From Clostridiaceae bacterium (GTDB taxonomy: Bacteria; Bacillota; Clostridia; Acetivibrionales; DTU013), in the NCBI GenBank assembly GCA_012519745.1, contig JAAYPO010000091.1, positions 1-33,182 of the forward strand: a stretch of 33,182 nucleotides of DNA. The letters run 5' to 3'. Every line of letters starts with the position of its first letter. Positions within the stretch are counted from its first letter, which is position 1. Of the stretch, positions 7,401 through 16,279 are shown in pieces. The translations under genes were made by a program, and so were the position numbers. Below the pieces are notes generated by a model. The model ran no database searches. It was not told the DNA's origin and saw only the letters and a program-made list of their open reading frames with translations.

Positions 7401-8990
7401 ATGCTCAGAATCGTGATCGTAGACGATGAACCATCGGTGCTTGAAGGTTTGCATATCTTCCTGGGCACTCATAAAAAGAATGGGTATGATATAGTGGGAC
7501 AGGCATCGGACGGCAAAGCAGCATTCCCTGTCATCTGCCGTATGAGGCCTGACCTTGTCATATGCGATATTCGCATGCCGGGTCTGACAGGTCTGGAGCT
7601 TATCGAAAAGGTCAATTCAGAAATCAAACCGGTCCCGAAATTTATCATGCTCAGCGGATACAACGATTTTGCCTATGCAAAGAAGGCAATGCAGTCGGGT
7701 GCCATAGGATATATGACAAAACCGCTGGATCCGGAAGAGCTGGAAAGGGAGCTTGCCAGAGCTACGGAGATAATTGAAAACGAAAATAAGATCAACAGGG
7801 AAAACCTTGAGCTTATCAGGTATACTGCAAACCAGCTATATAATGATGTGATAAGTGGAAAGCGAAGCGATAAGCTCGCCCGCAAGGCCGGCTTCATTTT
7901 CAATATGCCTGAAAGGGCAAAAATGAGCATCATTAGGTTCATAACCATAACCGGCGGCAATGAGCAGTCCAGATCGAACTGTATCTATGATCTGCTCATG
8001 AGTATCACTGGCATAAGGAATGAAAACTGTATTTTTTATAATGGGAACGGATCTTACATCATTATTATCCACGAAGGCATGGAGGGTCTCGATCCAAAAT
8101 ATTCTTTGACGGAAAGCTGGTCCAGGAGGCTGGGAGAAATAGATCCCGATGATTATGGACTTCAGTCATACTGGGTCTTGATGAGCGGCACGTGTAACGG
8201 GGGCATCCTGGAGAATATTTCCGAATGCACCAAGCAGCTTGACCAGCTCCACATGTATTGCATGCTGCACCCTGAGAACACCATTGTAAGCTATGATGCC
8301 ATGGATAAAAGCTCACTGTTTCAAAAACAGGCCGGGACGGAAAAATGGCGCATACTGCCGGACACACTTTACGACAATGTGGTCGATGCGATCAAGGGTT
8401 CAGATGCGGACAAGGTGAGATCTGCCATAGAGGATCTGTTTATTGAGCTATACAGGACCGCCAGGTCGGATCTTGTTTTCTCGGTCTGTCTTTACAGGCT
8501 TGCCGATGTCGTCAGAAAGGTAGCTTCCTCCTTTGGCATAGAGGCCGGAAAGGATATTATGGCCTTTACAGCCTCCATAAGCATCAGGAACCCCAACTGC
8601 AAAAGCCTTGCACTGGCAATGTGCAGCCATGTTTACGAGAAGCTGAACAGCAACAACGACAAATCTCTTGTCATGCTGGAAAATGAGATCATAGATTATA
8701 TCAAAGCAGACTTTGCAATAAAAAATCTAAGCATACAGCTTATGGCAGACCATTTTTCACTTCCGGCTATAATAATAAGCAAAATCGTCAAAAAGAAAAC
8801 CGGCAGGAAATTCAACGATTATATAAACTACCTGCGCATAGAATATGCCAAAATGCTTTTTGCATCGAAGGAGCTGAAGATAACTGCAGTCTGTGACGAA
8901 GTCGGCTATTCAGATTATGGCTATTTTACAAAGAAGTTCAAGGAACTGACAGGTATACTGCCATCAGAATACAAAAAGAAGTATACTTGA
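7401..8990 (+). CDS. Response regulator, receiver plus AraC-type DNA-binding domain (YesN-like)
   Basis: Transcription factor of a two-component system. The N-terminal receiver (about 1-125) has Asp8-Asp9, the phospho-acceptor Asp56 in DLVICDIRMPG, Ser85 and Lys107 (MTKPLD). A middle region of about 300 residues has no motif I recognise. The last 100 residues form an AraC family double helix-turn-helix, ending with VGYSDYGYFTKKFKELTG. At 529 residues it has the size usual for YesN-type regulators. A TTAAGGGG site lies 8 nt before the ATG. The kinase gene follows 28 nt downstream and the ABC transporter operon is divergent, so the likely job is to activate that operon in response to extracellular sugar. 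Confidence 0.94.
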   Translation: MLRIVIVDDEPSVLEGLHIFLGTHKKNGYDIVGQASDGKAAFPVICRMRPDLVICDIRMPGLTGLELIEKVNSEIKPVPKFIMLSGYNDFAYAKKAMQSGAIGYMTKPLDPEELERELARATEIIENENKINRENLELIRYTANQLYNDVISGKRSDKLARKAGFIFNMPERAKMSIIRFITITGGNEQSRSNCIYDLLMSITGIRNENCIFYNGNGSYIIIIHEGMEGLDPKYSLTESWSRRLGEIDPDDYGLQSYWVLMSGTCNGGILENISECTKQLDQLHMYCMLHPENTIVSYDAMDKSSLFQKQAGTEKWRILPDTLYDNVVDAIKGSDADKVRSAIEDLFIELYRTARSDLVFSVCLYRLADVVRKVASSFGIEAGKDIMAFTASISIRNPNCKSLALAMCSHVYEKLNSNNDKSLVMLENEIIDYIKADFAIKNLSIQLMADHFSLPAIIISKIVKKKTGRKFNDYINYLRIEYAKMLFASKELKITAVCDEVGYSDYGYFTKKFKELTGILPSEYKKKYT

Positions 8991-9018
8991 TACATTCATA
9001 TATATAGTCAGGAGTGGA

Positions 9019-10821
9019 ATGCATATGAAAAGGATCCTGGTCCCCCTGGATAATATCAGCATCAGACGAAAATTTATAATGGTCTATATATTGGGCATAT
9101 GCCTTCCTCTAGTGGCAGGAGCTATCATTTGGATGGGTTTCACCTCCCAGGAGATCAGGCAGAACACGACTCATTATCTGGACCAGGCATATGAGAAAAC
9201 CGCCAACGACTTCAACATCCTGACACAGACCGCCATCAATATATCCAACCAGATAAATGCCGATGAATCTATCCTTCAGGATCTTTCGACAGCATTTTCA
9301 ACACCGAAAGAGCATTATGAGCTCTACTGGAATCTTTTGAGGGAACGCTTCAATATGTACCTGATAAGCAATCCGGAAATTGCCGGAATAACACTGTACA
9401 TCGACGACCCTCACTTTATAAATACCGGCTATTTTCGTGTACTGGACGAGGAGATCCGGAATACGGAATGGTTCAAGGCTGCATCCAAAATCAACTCAAG
9501 TATCATCATTTACCCTGGTTCCACTATGATAGCTGTCTTTCCCTATGCCAACAGACTGACCGTGATACGCAAGATCAATTCTCCCGAGTACAGGGACAAT
9601 GCTACAAATTACCTGCTTATCGAACTGAATCTTGACAGGATCATAGCCGAACTCGATAAGGAGAAGCTCAGCACTGATACCTATATCACATACTCAGGGG
9701 ACAAGATCTTCTGGGGCCCCAAATATATCCCCGCGGCAGGGTCGGTAAAAACTCTGGAGCTTCCTTCGGAAAAAAAGTTCTACATCTTTCAGAAGCCCAT
9801 CGGAACAGACAACTATTTTGTAGGGTGGAAAATCACCGGCATATACGACAAAAACCAGATCTTCAGCAGGCAGATAGTTGTCCTGGCCTATTTCCTGCTG
9901 ATCACATTATCACTGGCCGGTGTGTCGTTTATACTGATATGGTTCATACTTAAGTCCATGCGTTATCGCCTGCTTGCTCTATCCGGCCATATGAAAAATA
10001 TAGGAGAAGACCATTTCGATCCGCTGCTGCTGGATAACCCCGGTCAGGACGAGATCGGCTGGCTGATAATAGCCTTCAATAAAATGATCGGCGATATAAA
10101 TGAACTGATCAACGTTGTGTACAAGCTGGAGATGCAAAAAAAGGATATCGAGGTCGAGAACATACGCGCAGAATACAAGTATCTGCAGGCCCAGGTCGAC
10201 CCCCATTTTCTTTTCAATACCCTCAATGCCATCCTTGTCTTCTGCTACAAAAACAACTATACCGAGCTTACGGCAGTCATTTCAAGCTTATCCAAGCTGC
10301 TGAAGCGCCTGCTCACCTCCGGCAGTGATATGGTCACCGTATCGGAGGAGTTCGATTTCATTGAAAAATACCTGTCTATTGAGAAATTCAGGTTCGGCGG
10401 AAAATTTGAATACGAGATCCACATTTCACAGGAGGTCATCGATTCAGAGCTGAAGATACCCAAGATGAGTATACAGCCGATCGTGGAGAACGCCTGTAAG
10501 CACGGCCTTCAATCCTCCATGGACAATAAGAGGAAGCTTGTGCTTCAGGCAGAGATCCGTTCCGGCTCCCTTGTGATATCGGTAAAGGATAACGGTACAG
10601 GCATGGATGCACAAAAAGTGGCCTCGATACTCAAGAAAATCGAGGATCCCCAGGAGGAAAATATGGAGAACGGCTCCGTCAGGGACGAAGACGGAAGCGG
10701 CGTTGGTATGATGAACGTATACAGGCGCATGATGATGAAATATAGCAAAAGGTTCCACTTCATCATAAATAGTGGACCCGGACAGGGCACGGAAATAATC
10801 ATGCAGGTGGACAAGGTCTGA
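9019..10821 (+). CDS. Sensor histidine kinase, YesM-like
   Basis: Membrane sensor partner of the regulator upstream. The 600-residue protein has an N-terminal helix (about 17-40), an extracellular domain of about 240 residues (sugar-sensing Cache-like region inferred from position), a second helix (about 288-316), a HAMP region, and a His_kinase domain with the phospho-acceptor His396 in QVDPHFLFNTLN, characteristic of the YesM (LytS-like) class. The ATP-binding N-box (IVENACKHGL) and G-box (DGSGVGMMNVYRR, GPGQGTEI) follow. An AGGAG at 9010 supports either the ATG at 9019 (4 nt, tight) or the ATG at 9025 (10 nt). It ends 26 nt from the tail of the convergent second regulator. Confidence 0.94.
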   Translation: MHMKRILVPLDNISIRRKFIMVYILGICLPLVAGAIIWMGFTSQEIRQNTTHYLDQAYEKTANDFNILTQTAINISNQINADESILQDLSTAFSTPKEHYELYWNLLRERFNMYLISNPEIAGITLYIDDPHFINTGYFRVLDEEIRNTEWFKAASKINSSIIIYPGSTMIAVFPYANRLTVIRKINSPEYRDNATNYLLIELNLDRIIAELDKEKLSTDTYITYSGDKIFWGPKYIPAAGSVKTLELPSEKKFYIFQKPIGTDNYFVGWKITGIYDKNQIFSRQIVVLAYFLLITLSLAGVSFILIWFILKSMRYRLLALSGHMKNIGEDHFDPLLLDNPGQDEIGWLIIAFNKMIGDINELINVVYKLEMQKKDIEVENIRAEYKYLQAQVDPHFLFNTLNAILVFCYKNNYTELTAVISSLSKLLKRLLTSGSDMVTVSEEFDFIEKYLSIEKFRFGGKFEYEIHISQEVIDSELKIPKMSIQPIVENACKHGLQSSMDNKRKLVLQAEIRSGSLVISVKDNGTGMDAQKVASILKKIEDPQEENMENGSVRDEDGSGVGMMNVYRRMMMKYSKRFHFIINSGPGQGTEIIMQVDKV

Positions 10822-10847
10822 GGTATCGGTACCGGTCCCTGCTATCC

Positions 10848-11981
10848 CTATGTGGTTTTCGTATCATATTGTGTCGGTTTTTTATGTGTGATCTTTTCAA
10901 AATGCGAGAAAAAGTTATTGTAGTTGTTATAACCCACAATGGATGATATATCGTTAAGCTTCATATTTGTCGTCTTCATAAGGTCAATGGCCTTTTTGAT
11001 CCTCAGCCTGTGCTGGTATTCATTGATACTGCACCCAAACTGCTTGATAAAAGCTTCACCAAGATATCCTGCCTCCAGGTATTTCATCTTTGCCAGCCGG
11101 GAAACGCTCAGTTCCTTGTTGAAATGCTCCTCTATATACTCCTTTACTTCATATAAATAGCTTCTGGAGTTTTTACGCCGATCCTCGAGCATCAGACCGA
11201 TGATCCTTGAAGTGATGTTGGTCAGATGCTTTTTCATATCTCCTATATCCAGTGCCTCTCCCTTTTCGAATACCAGAGCAGAATTCAGCCTTATGTTTCT
11301 CTCAAATGCAATACGGAGTATGTGATATATACAGCTGTTTATAATGATGCGGACTTCCTGCAGGCATACCTTGTTGTGCGCAAAAAAATCAAAAAGCTCA
11401 TCTATCAGTTTCACTGCACCGGAAAGGTCCATTAGCTTAAGCGTCTTGGTAAGCTCTTCGTCGAAATCCTTCTCAAAATTCCTCCACTGGGTTTTCTCAT
11501 CAGCTCCTGCTTCATTTGCGGCACTGCCATCCCGGCTCAACAGGCTGCGCCTCGTCTTGAAGGCATCTATCTCCTCCTGGGAAAAACCATACTCCGTCAG
11601 GAATGTGTTATCAAGCTTTACCTTTACCTTATGAAGCACAGATATCATTTCATCCCTGTCAAGGGGCTTGAGCAGATAGTCAAAAACCTGGTTCCTCATA
11701 GCCTGCTGTATATAGGAAAAATCGGAATAACCGGTGAGCAGGATAAACTCCAGGTCAAAGTCCAGCTTCCTTGCTTCATTTACAAGCTCAAGCCCGCTTA
11801 GATGCGGCATACGTATATCGCTGATCAGCAGATGCGGCCGTTGCTCTTGGATACTGGCAAGAGCGTCTGCGGCGTCGGATGCCGTTCCGCAAAGCTCAAA
11901 ATCAAGCTCACTCCAGGGTATCATGATTTTTATGCCTTCTATTACAGATGGCTCGTCATCTACTGCAAAAGCTTTGTACAT
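10848..11981 (-). CDS. Second response regulator, receiver plus AraC domain
   Basis: The 377-residue protein has a receiver with Asp8-Asp9, acceptor Asp55 (LLISDIRMPHLSG), Thr83 and Lys105 (LLKPLDRDE), a shorter linker than the first regulator, and a C-terminal AraC helix-turn-helix pair (about 275-377) ending with VGYNNYNNFFSHFEKITHKKPTQYD. It shares the AxDDEPSVxEG start and DIRMPxLxGLELV signature with the regulator at 7401. It lies tail-to-tail with the kinase and 63 nt downstream of the PHP gene on the minus strand. No kinase gene is attached to it, so it is an orphan or takes phosphate from the kinase at 9019. The ATG is preceded by GGAGG at 12 nt and a closer AGGTGAG. Confidence 0.93.
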   Translation of the reverse strand: MYKAFAVDDEPSVIEGIKIMIPWSELDFELCGTASDAADALASIQEQRPHLLISDIRMPHLSGLELVNEARKLDFDLEFILLTGYSDFSYIQQAMRNQVFDYLLKPLDRDEMISVLHKVKVKLDNTFLTEYGFSQEEIDAFKTRRSLLSRDGSAANEAGADEKTQWRNFEKDFDEELTKTLKLMDLSGAVKLIDELFDFFAHNKVCLQEVRIIINSCIYHILRIAFERNIRLNSALVFEKGEALDIGDMKKHLTNITSRIIGLMLEDRRKNSRSYLYEVKEYIEEHFNKELSVSRLAKMKYLEAGYLGEAFIKQFGCSINEYQHRLRIKKAIDLMKTTNMKLNDISSIVGYNNYNNFFSHFEKITHKKPTQYDTKTT

Positions 11982-12044
11982 TTCTCACCTATACCTCCGT
12001 AATATCTCATATATTCTGATCCCGGTACGGATCTGTTCCGCGGG

Positions 12045-12989
12045 CTATTGTCCCCGCTGCGCCTGCCTGAGTGCCGACAAAAGACTGTATGGAATCCTGA
12101 GGTTCCCCCTGCCCGATCCCGCTTCTATGTCAGGTTTGAAGCTCCCGTGGAAATCACTGCCGCCTGTGACCTTCAGTCCGTGCTCCTGCGCCAGTTTCAG
12201 CAGTTCGTCCGTCTGCTCCTTTGAATTATCGGAATAAAGGGCCTCGATACCCTTGAGTCCCGCCCTCTTCAATCTTTCCAGGATATCTCCCAGCTGTCTG
12301 CCTCTGACTCCCAGATAGATGGGGTGTGCGATGGCCGGTACTCCTCCTGCCCGGATTATTTCAGCCAGGCCTTCCTCGGGAGTGAGCTTGTCTTTCTTGA
12401 AATATGCCGGTCTGCCTGCTCCAAGATACCTGTCGAACCCCTCAGATATACTTGAGATATCTCCCTTTTCCATCATCACTCTGGCTATGTGCGGTCTTCC
12501 GACAACTCCTCCGGCCGCTTTGCGGGTCACTTCCTCCAGGGATATATCCAAACCAAGCTCATTGAGCCTTGCTATTATCTTGGGGTTGCGCTGCTCTCTT
12601 CTCTGCCGCAGATCCTCCAATGTTTCGGATATACGCTCATAGCTGCCGCTGAAAAAATAGCCCAGCAGATGCATTTCCGGTTCGGCCGGCTCCCCGGCTG
12701 TCATTTCACTCCACCCCCGAGGGTATTCAAATGGTGCCAGATCCCAGGATGAAATGGATACGCTTATCTCAACCCCCGGGATTACTTCCATCCCAAGTCT
12801 CTCACCTTCCTCCAGGGCCTGTTCCACCCCGCTTACGGTGTCGTGATCCGTCAGAGCTATAGCGGCAAGCCCCAATCCGTATGCGTGCCTGACCAGAGCC
12901 GCCGGCTCCATGCTGCCGTCGGATGCCGTTGAATGCATATGCAGATCGATATATTTCCCTTCCTGTTCAAATGTTGACATCAAACTCAT
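12045..12989 (-). CDS. PHP-domain metal-dependent phosphoesterase
   Basis: Polymerase and histidinol phosphatase (PHP) family hydrolase, related to YciV/RnaAM nucleoside 3',5'-bisphosphate phosphatases. Family metal ligands are visible in order: IDLHMHSTASDG (His17, His19 from this start), LTDHDTVSG, PGVEIS, GRPHIARVM, AIAHPI and GGSDFHG. The length of about 314 residues is slightly above the usual 280 because of a short insertion, RGWSEMTAGEPAEPEMHLLG. I take the ATG at 12989 because the longer frame (from 13052) overlaps the end of the DUF402 gene and the extra residues do not look like this family; the ATG at 12980 is equally possible. It is second in the minus-strand group DUF402-PHP-regulator. 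Confidence 0.9.
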   Translation of the reverse strand: MSLMSTFEQEGKYIDLHMHSTASDGSMEPAALVRHAYGLGLAAIALTDHDTVSGVEQALEEGERLGMEVIPGVEISVSISSWDLAPFEYPRGWSEMTAGEPAEPEMHLLGYFFSGSYERISETLEDLRQRREQRNPKIIARLNELGLDISLEEVTRKAAGGVVGRPHIARVMMEKGDISSISEGFDRYLGAGRPAYFKKDKLTPEEGLAEIIRAGGVPAIAHPIYLGVRGRQLGDILERLKRAGLKGIEALYSDNSKEQTDELLKLAQEHGLKVTGGSDFHGSFKPDIEAGSGRGNLRIPYSLLSALRQAQRGQ

Positions 12990-13030
12990 CCCCGCAGCCT
13001 GCACTTCATATATATTAGTTTTTCCATTCT

Positions 13031-13504
13031 TCAATATTCCCACCCATTGCACTGTGCCGGCGGAAATCTTCTGCTGTAGATCATTTTCAGCAGCTCATCG
13101 AATATCCTCAGCGACGCCGCAGTCTGCTGCGGACTGATCAGTCCCGTCTCCAGTGCCTGCGCAAGCTCATCCACATCAAGCACCTCGACCCTTCCGCCGG
13201 GATAAAGCTTTATATCCACCAGAAGGTCATTTAGTGTGTATGTATCGCGATCCTGGTCGTATTGCACCTCCAATATGTCACAATACCAGTACAGGAAATT
13301 ATTATCCTTGTCATAAAACCTGCCGATTTTGTAACCCTTTTTTAAAAATGTAAAGGATATGCCTCCGTAAAAATCCGGACGCGGCTTAATAGCTGTCCAT
13401 TTGGTCACAAGCAGCTCCTCGCTCCTGAATAGAAGTTCATCCTCAGAAATATCCACTATTTCGTAGGGTATATATCTCCTGCGCAATACTGTCGGTTTGC
13501 TCAT
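13031..13504 (-). CDS. DUF402 family protein
   Basis: The 157-residue product matches the DUF402 pattern: an RRRYIPYEIVDI start, an aromatic core FYGGISFTFLKKGYKIGRFYDKDNNFLYWYCDI, and the diagnostic TLNDLLVDIKLYPGGRVEVLDVDEL. DUF402 proteins include nucleoside-diphosphate phosphohydrolases (Ntdp) and the archaeal FAU-1 RNA-binding protein, so a nucleotide or RNA-related role is plausible but not shown here. Its last codons end just upstream of the chosen PHP start, so the two genes may be co-transcribed. A near-consensus promoter lies at 13558-13585. GAGG/AGGAG motifs in the 20 nt before the ATG serve as the ribosome site. Confidence 0.9.
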   Translation of the reverse strand: MSKPTVLRRRYIPYEIVDISEDELLFRSEELLVTKWTAIKPRPDFYGGISFTFLKKGYKIGRFYDKDNNFLYWYCDILEVQYDQDRDTYTLNDLLVDIKLYPGGRVEVLDVDELAQALETGLISPQQTAASLRIFDELLKMIYSRRFPPAQCNGWEY

Positions 13505-13557
13505 CCAATTCTCTCCTATTCTCCTGCGTTGGCCGCGGCACCCGCTGCCTTGCTATA

Positions 13558-13585
13558 ATTATACCCCAGCAAATTGCAATATCAA
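13558..13585 (-). promoter_or_regulatory. Promoter of the DUF402-PHP group
   Basis: On the minus strand TTGATA (13585-13580), 16-bp spacer, perfect TATAAT (13563-13558). The predicted start near 13551 gives a leader of about 47 nt that contains a GC-rich inverted segment. Confidence 0.65.
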
Positions 13586-13658
13586 ACATTATTCTAACCT
13601 TACTGGAAAACTATGATCTTTGATGAACTAAATTCCGGCATGACTCATTTCCCATTAT

Positions 13659-13687
13659 TTGATAAATCTATTTTTTTATGGTAATAT
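13659..13687 (+). promoter_or_regulatory. Promoter of the cysteine-rich protein gene
   Basis: TTGATA (13659-13664), 17-bp spacer containing seven Ts, TAATAT (13682-13687). The ATG at 13734 lies about 40 nt past the expected start. Confidence 0.55.
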
Positions 13688-13733
13688 ATTCGTGCTATAT
13701 CCACAGTATATACCGTCAAGGCAGGGGGTAACG

Positions 13734-14081
13734 ATGAAACGGTCAGGTAACTGCGGCAGCTGTGCCAGAGGGATCAGGATAAAGGTCAACAGTGATATCC
13801 TCTGCAGGATACATGGTGCAGTATCAAAGGATTACAGGTGCTCCAGGTATATCCGGAAGGTCGCCCAATGGTCATCCGGTCCATCATCAGCGCCATCGGC
13901 GTCAGAGGCGGATCACATAGACAAGTGTATCGATTGCGAATACTTTGTCCCCTCCATCTCCAGCGAGGAGAAGGATTCATCTGTTGGATACTGTGAACTG
14001 TTCACGGTCAGACATTACAACGGTATGTCCAAAAATGCCTGCTCAAGGTTCAGAAAAAAGGCCCAAAAAAACATATCCTGA
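13734..14081 (+). CDS. Small cysteine-rich protein with a duplicated Cys motif
   Basis: I do not recognise a named family. The 115-residue protein contains two similar blocks: NCGSC...DILCRIHG...RCSRY (residues 6-40) and KCIDCEYF...GYCELF...ACSRF (about 66-108). Each has CxxC, a third Cys after 10-20 residues, and a final Cys-Ser-Arg-aromatic, a layout suited to binding zinc or an iron-sulfur cluster. A Ser/Pro-rich linker joins the blocks. The ATG at 13734 is chosen over an upstream one because AGGGGGT precedes it; the longer frame would add residues encoded by promoter DNA. The gene is followed at 97 nt by the lytic transglycosylase and may share the promoter at 13659-13687. Confidence 0.75.
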   Translation: MKRSGNCGSCARGIRIKVNSDILCRIHGAVSKDYRCSRYIRKVAQWSSGPSSAPSASEADHIDKCIDCEYFVPSISSEEKDSSVGYCELFTVRHYNGMSKNACSRFRKKAQKNIS

Positions 14082-14093
14082 TTCCTGTGGTTA

Positions 14094-14121
14094 TTTACTT
14101 CACGTGTGAATCCGATATAAT
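14094..14121 (+). promoter_or_regulatory. Candidate promoter of the transglycosylase gene
   Basis: TTTACT (14094-14099), 16-bp spacer, perfect TATAAT (14116-14121). The spacer contains a small inverted pair, TTCAC-GT-GTGAA (14099-14110), which could be an operator. Confidence 0.45.
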
Positions 14122-14177
14122 ATATGTATATCCATTATACATTATTATGGTCGTTGCCATACCTTGGAGTGAATATT

Positions 14178-14885
14178 GTGATACCGAAGATATCAGATAT
14201 ATTTCAGCAGAAACTCGACCGGATACAAGCCAGAGTCCCTGTGAAAATAAGAGGCTCTTCCGATGATGTCCCTTTTGAGCGGTACCTCTCCAACAGCATA
14301 AACAAAAATGCTCAATCGTCAGAGGTCACATCCGTGCAGGATACTGCCGAAGCTTTGGCAAGCTCTCTTGCCTCCCAGCTGGCCTCCTCCGGTCAGCAGG
14401 ACAGGGAAACCAAAGCCTCAAGTGCACTTCAAAGGGCTTTGGACTCCCTGTCGGTCAACAAGTCATATGGTGTTCTCAATAAAAGTCAGATAAGTGAGCT
14501 GATAGAACAAAATATTTTGAAGAGCTCCGAGAAATATCACATCGATGCCGACCTGATCAGGGCTGTCATAAAGCAGGAGTCCAATTACAATCCATATGCC
14601 GTATCGCGGGCCGGTGCTCAGGGCTTGATGCAGTTGATGCCCGGTACTGCCGACTCACTGGGGGTCCGTGATCCTTTCGACATATCCGAAAATATTGACG
14701 GAGGCACAAGATATCTGAGAGACCAGCTGGTAGCATTCGACGGCAATCTGGAACTGGCACTGGCAGCCTATAATGCAGGTCCCGGCAATGTTTCAAAGTA
14801 TAACGGTATCCCTCCCTTCGCAGAAACCCAGGGATATGTTAAAAAAGTGATACAAAATTATTTGAAATACTCAAATAATGAGTAG
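14178..14885 (+). CDS. Lytic murein transglycosylase (SLT family)
   Basis: Cleaves peptidoglycan glycan strands to 1,6-anhydromuramic products. The C-terminal 110 residues form a Slt/MltC-like lysozyme fold: the catalytic Glu in [17 protein letters not shown], the structural [28 protein letters not shown] and [15 protein letters not shown] motifs. The N-terminal part has an Ala/Ser-rich linker and a [15 protein letters not shown] start. I take the GTG at 14178 because GGAGTG lies 6 nt before it; a longer ATG frame from 14124 has no ribosome site. There is no clear signal peptide from this start, so export would need another route; enzymes of this short clostridial type are often linked to flagella or spore functions, which cannot be decided here. 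Confidence 0.9.
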   Translation: MIPKISDIFQQKLDRIQARVPVKIRGSSDDVPFERYLSNSINKNAQSSEVTSVQDTAEALASSLASQLASSGQQDRETKASSALQRALDSLSVNKSYGVLNKSQISELIEQNILKSSEKYHIDADLIRAVIKQESNYNPYAVSRAGAQGLMQLMPGTADSLGVRDPFDISENIDGGTRYLRDQLVAFDGNLELALAAYNAGPGNVSKYNGIPPFAETQGYVKKVIQNYLKYSNNE

Positions 14886-15229
14886 TTTTTCTACCGGCAT
14901 GTCTTGCTATAATATCAATTTACGACACCTGTAATCCACACTTTCCACATTCTTATCCACACAAGAAAATCCTACAATATGCGCATATTACGAGCAGTTT
15001 CCACATTATTCACAGGTCGACTCAAACTGTTCCATACAAATCCCCACAGTCCGGTTTTTAAGCTTCCAGCCTTTGAAACATGGCATTTATGTACTTTTAG
15101 AAATACATTCCCCCGCATTTTCACTTTAAAATAAAAAACGACATTTTTCGATATATGTCGTTTTTTTCCATAATTTACTGTTACTTATTTAACAATGTGA
15201 TTAGATTGAAAAATGTGGAAAAATAAAAG
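14886..15229. other. Convergent intergenic region with DnaA-box-like sites
   Basis: No gene is supportable in this 344-nt gap. It holds several DnaA-box-like 9-mers: TTATCCACA at 14953-14961 and 15230-15238 (the latter overlapping the tsaD stop), TTATTCACA at 15006-15014, and weaker matches at 14932-14940, 14941-14949, 14997-15005 and, on the minus strand, TTTTCCACA at 15222-15214. A bidirectional terminator lies at 15133-15166. Both flanking genes point inward, so no promoter is needed here. Confidence 0.6.
15133..15166. terminator. Bidirectional terminator
   Basis: AAAAAACGACAT (15133-15144) and ATGTCGTTTTTT (15155-15166) form a 12-bp perfect stem with a 10-nt loop, with T-runs on both strands. 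It serves the convergent transglycosylase and tsaD genes. Confidence 0.85.
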
Positions 15230-16279
15230 TTATCCACAGGAAGTGCCCAATTTCAGCGATGGTACTGCGTTGAGATCAAGACCGGAAACATTGCCCCTCT
15301 TCAGCTCATAATAAGCAGCCGCTCCGATCATTGCCGCATTGTCTGTACAAAGCACCGGACTTGGATAGAACATTTCCATTGAGTTGCGGTCAGCCGCTTC
15401 CTTCATGCAGCTTCTCAGCTGCGAATTGGATGCCACCCCTCCGGCCAGCGCGATTCGCCGGACATCATTATCTACGGCAGCCTGTATCGTATTATTGACC
15501 AGCACGTCGACTACGGCTTGCTGGAAACTGGCGCACACATCAGGTATATTTATAGCCTCACCTTTTTGCTCCTTGCCGTTCAGATAGTTCAGTACGGCGG
15601 TTTTGAGCCCGCTGAAGCTAAAGTCCCATGTTCCGTCATTGAAATGGACCCTGGGAAAATCCACAGCCCGGGGATCCCCCTTCCTGGCCTCGGCATCTAT
15701 CAAAGGCCCTCCCGGATATCCCAGCCCCAGGGCACGCGCTATCTTGTCAAATGCCTCCCCGGCAGCATCATCCCGTGTCTGACCAATGATCCTGAAGCTG
15801 TGATGATCAGAAACGTGCACAATGTGGCTATGTCCGCCGGAGGCTACCAGACATATGAAAGGAGGCTCCAGCACATCATTCTCCAGATAATTTGCTGCAA
15901 TATGCCCCTCTATGTGATGGATACCGACCAGAGGCTTTCCCGTGGCAAAAGCCAGTCCTTTTGCTGCCGACAGTCCGACCAGCAGCGCACCTACAAGCCC
16001 GGGTCCATAGGTAACCGCTATTGCATCCACCTGCTCAAGCTTTATCGATGCTTCATCCAGGGCCTGGCTGATGACCGGCATGATAAGCTCGACATGCTTG
16101 CGTGATGCGATTTCAGGCACGACACCGCCAAATTTCTTATGGATGTCGACCTGGGATGAAATGATATTGGACTTTATGTGCCTGCCGTTGACCACGACAG
16201 CTGCCGATGTTTCATCACAGCTTGTCTCAACGGCAAGTATGACAATATCTTCGGATTTTTTGTTAGTCAACAAAAACAC
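15230..16279 (-). CDS. tsaD: tRNA N6-threonylcarbamoyladenosine transferase TsaD
   Basis: Catalyses the final step of t6A37 formation in ANN-reading tRNAs, with TsaB and TsaE (encoded at 29.3-30.5 kb). The 349-residue protein has the family length and motifs: [42 protein letters not shown], the iron-binding HIEGH (His122, His126), [33 protein letters not shown] and the C-terminal TDNAAMIG with the third metal ligand. The frame starts at a GTG (16279) overlapping an AGG; a TTG at residue 4 (16270) has better spacing to GAGCAGG. The stop codon overlaps a perfect TTATCCACA box. TsaC is not in the window. Confidence 0.97.
   Translation of the reverse strand: MFLLTNKKSEDIVILAVETSCDETSAAVVVNGRHIKSNIISSQVDIHKKFGGVVPEIASRKHVELIMPVISQALDEASIKLEQVDAIAVTYGPGLVGALLVGLSAAKGLAFATGKPLVGIHHIEGHIAANYLENDVLEPPFICLVASGGHSHIVHVSDHHSFRIIGQTRDDAAGEAFDKIARALGLGYPGGPLIDAEARKGDPRAVDFPRVHFNDGTWDFSFSGLKTAVLNYLNGKEQKGEAINIPDVCASFQQAVVDVLVNNTIQAAVDNDVRRIALAGGVASNSQLRSCMKEAADRNSMEMFYPSPVLCTDNAAMIGAAAYYELKRGNVSGLDLNAVPSLKLGTSCG

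Noticed and set aside
13659-13733. Upstream extension of the cysteine-rich protein
   Set aside because: The extra 25 codons coincide with promoter elements; AGGGGGT marks the ATG at 13734.
14886-15240. Replication origin oriC
   Set aside because: There are DnaA-box-like sites but no dnaA, dnaN or rpmH gene nearby, and the flanking genes are tsaD and a transglycosylase.
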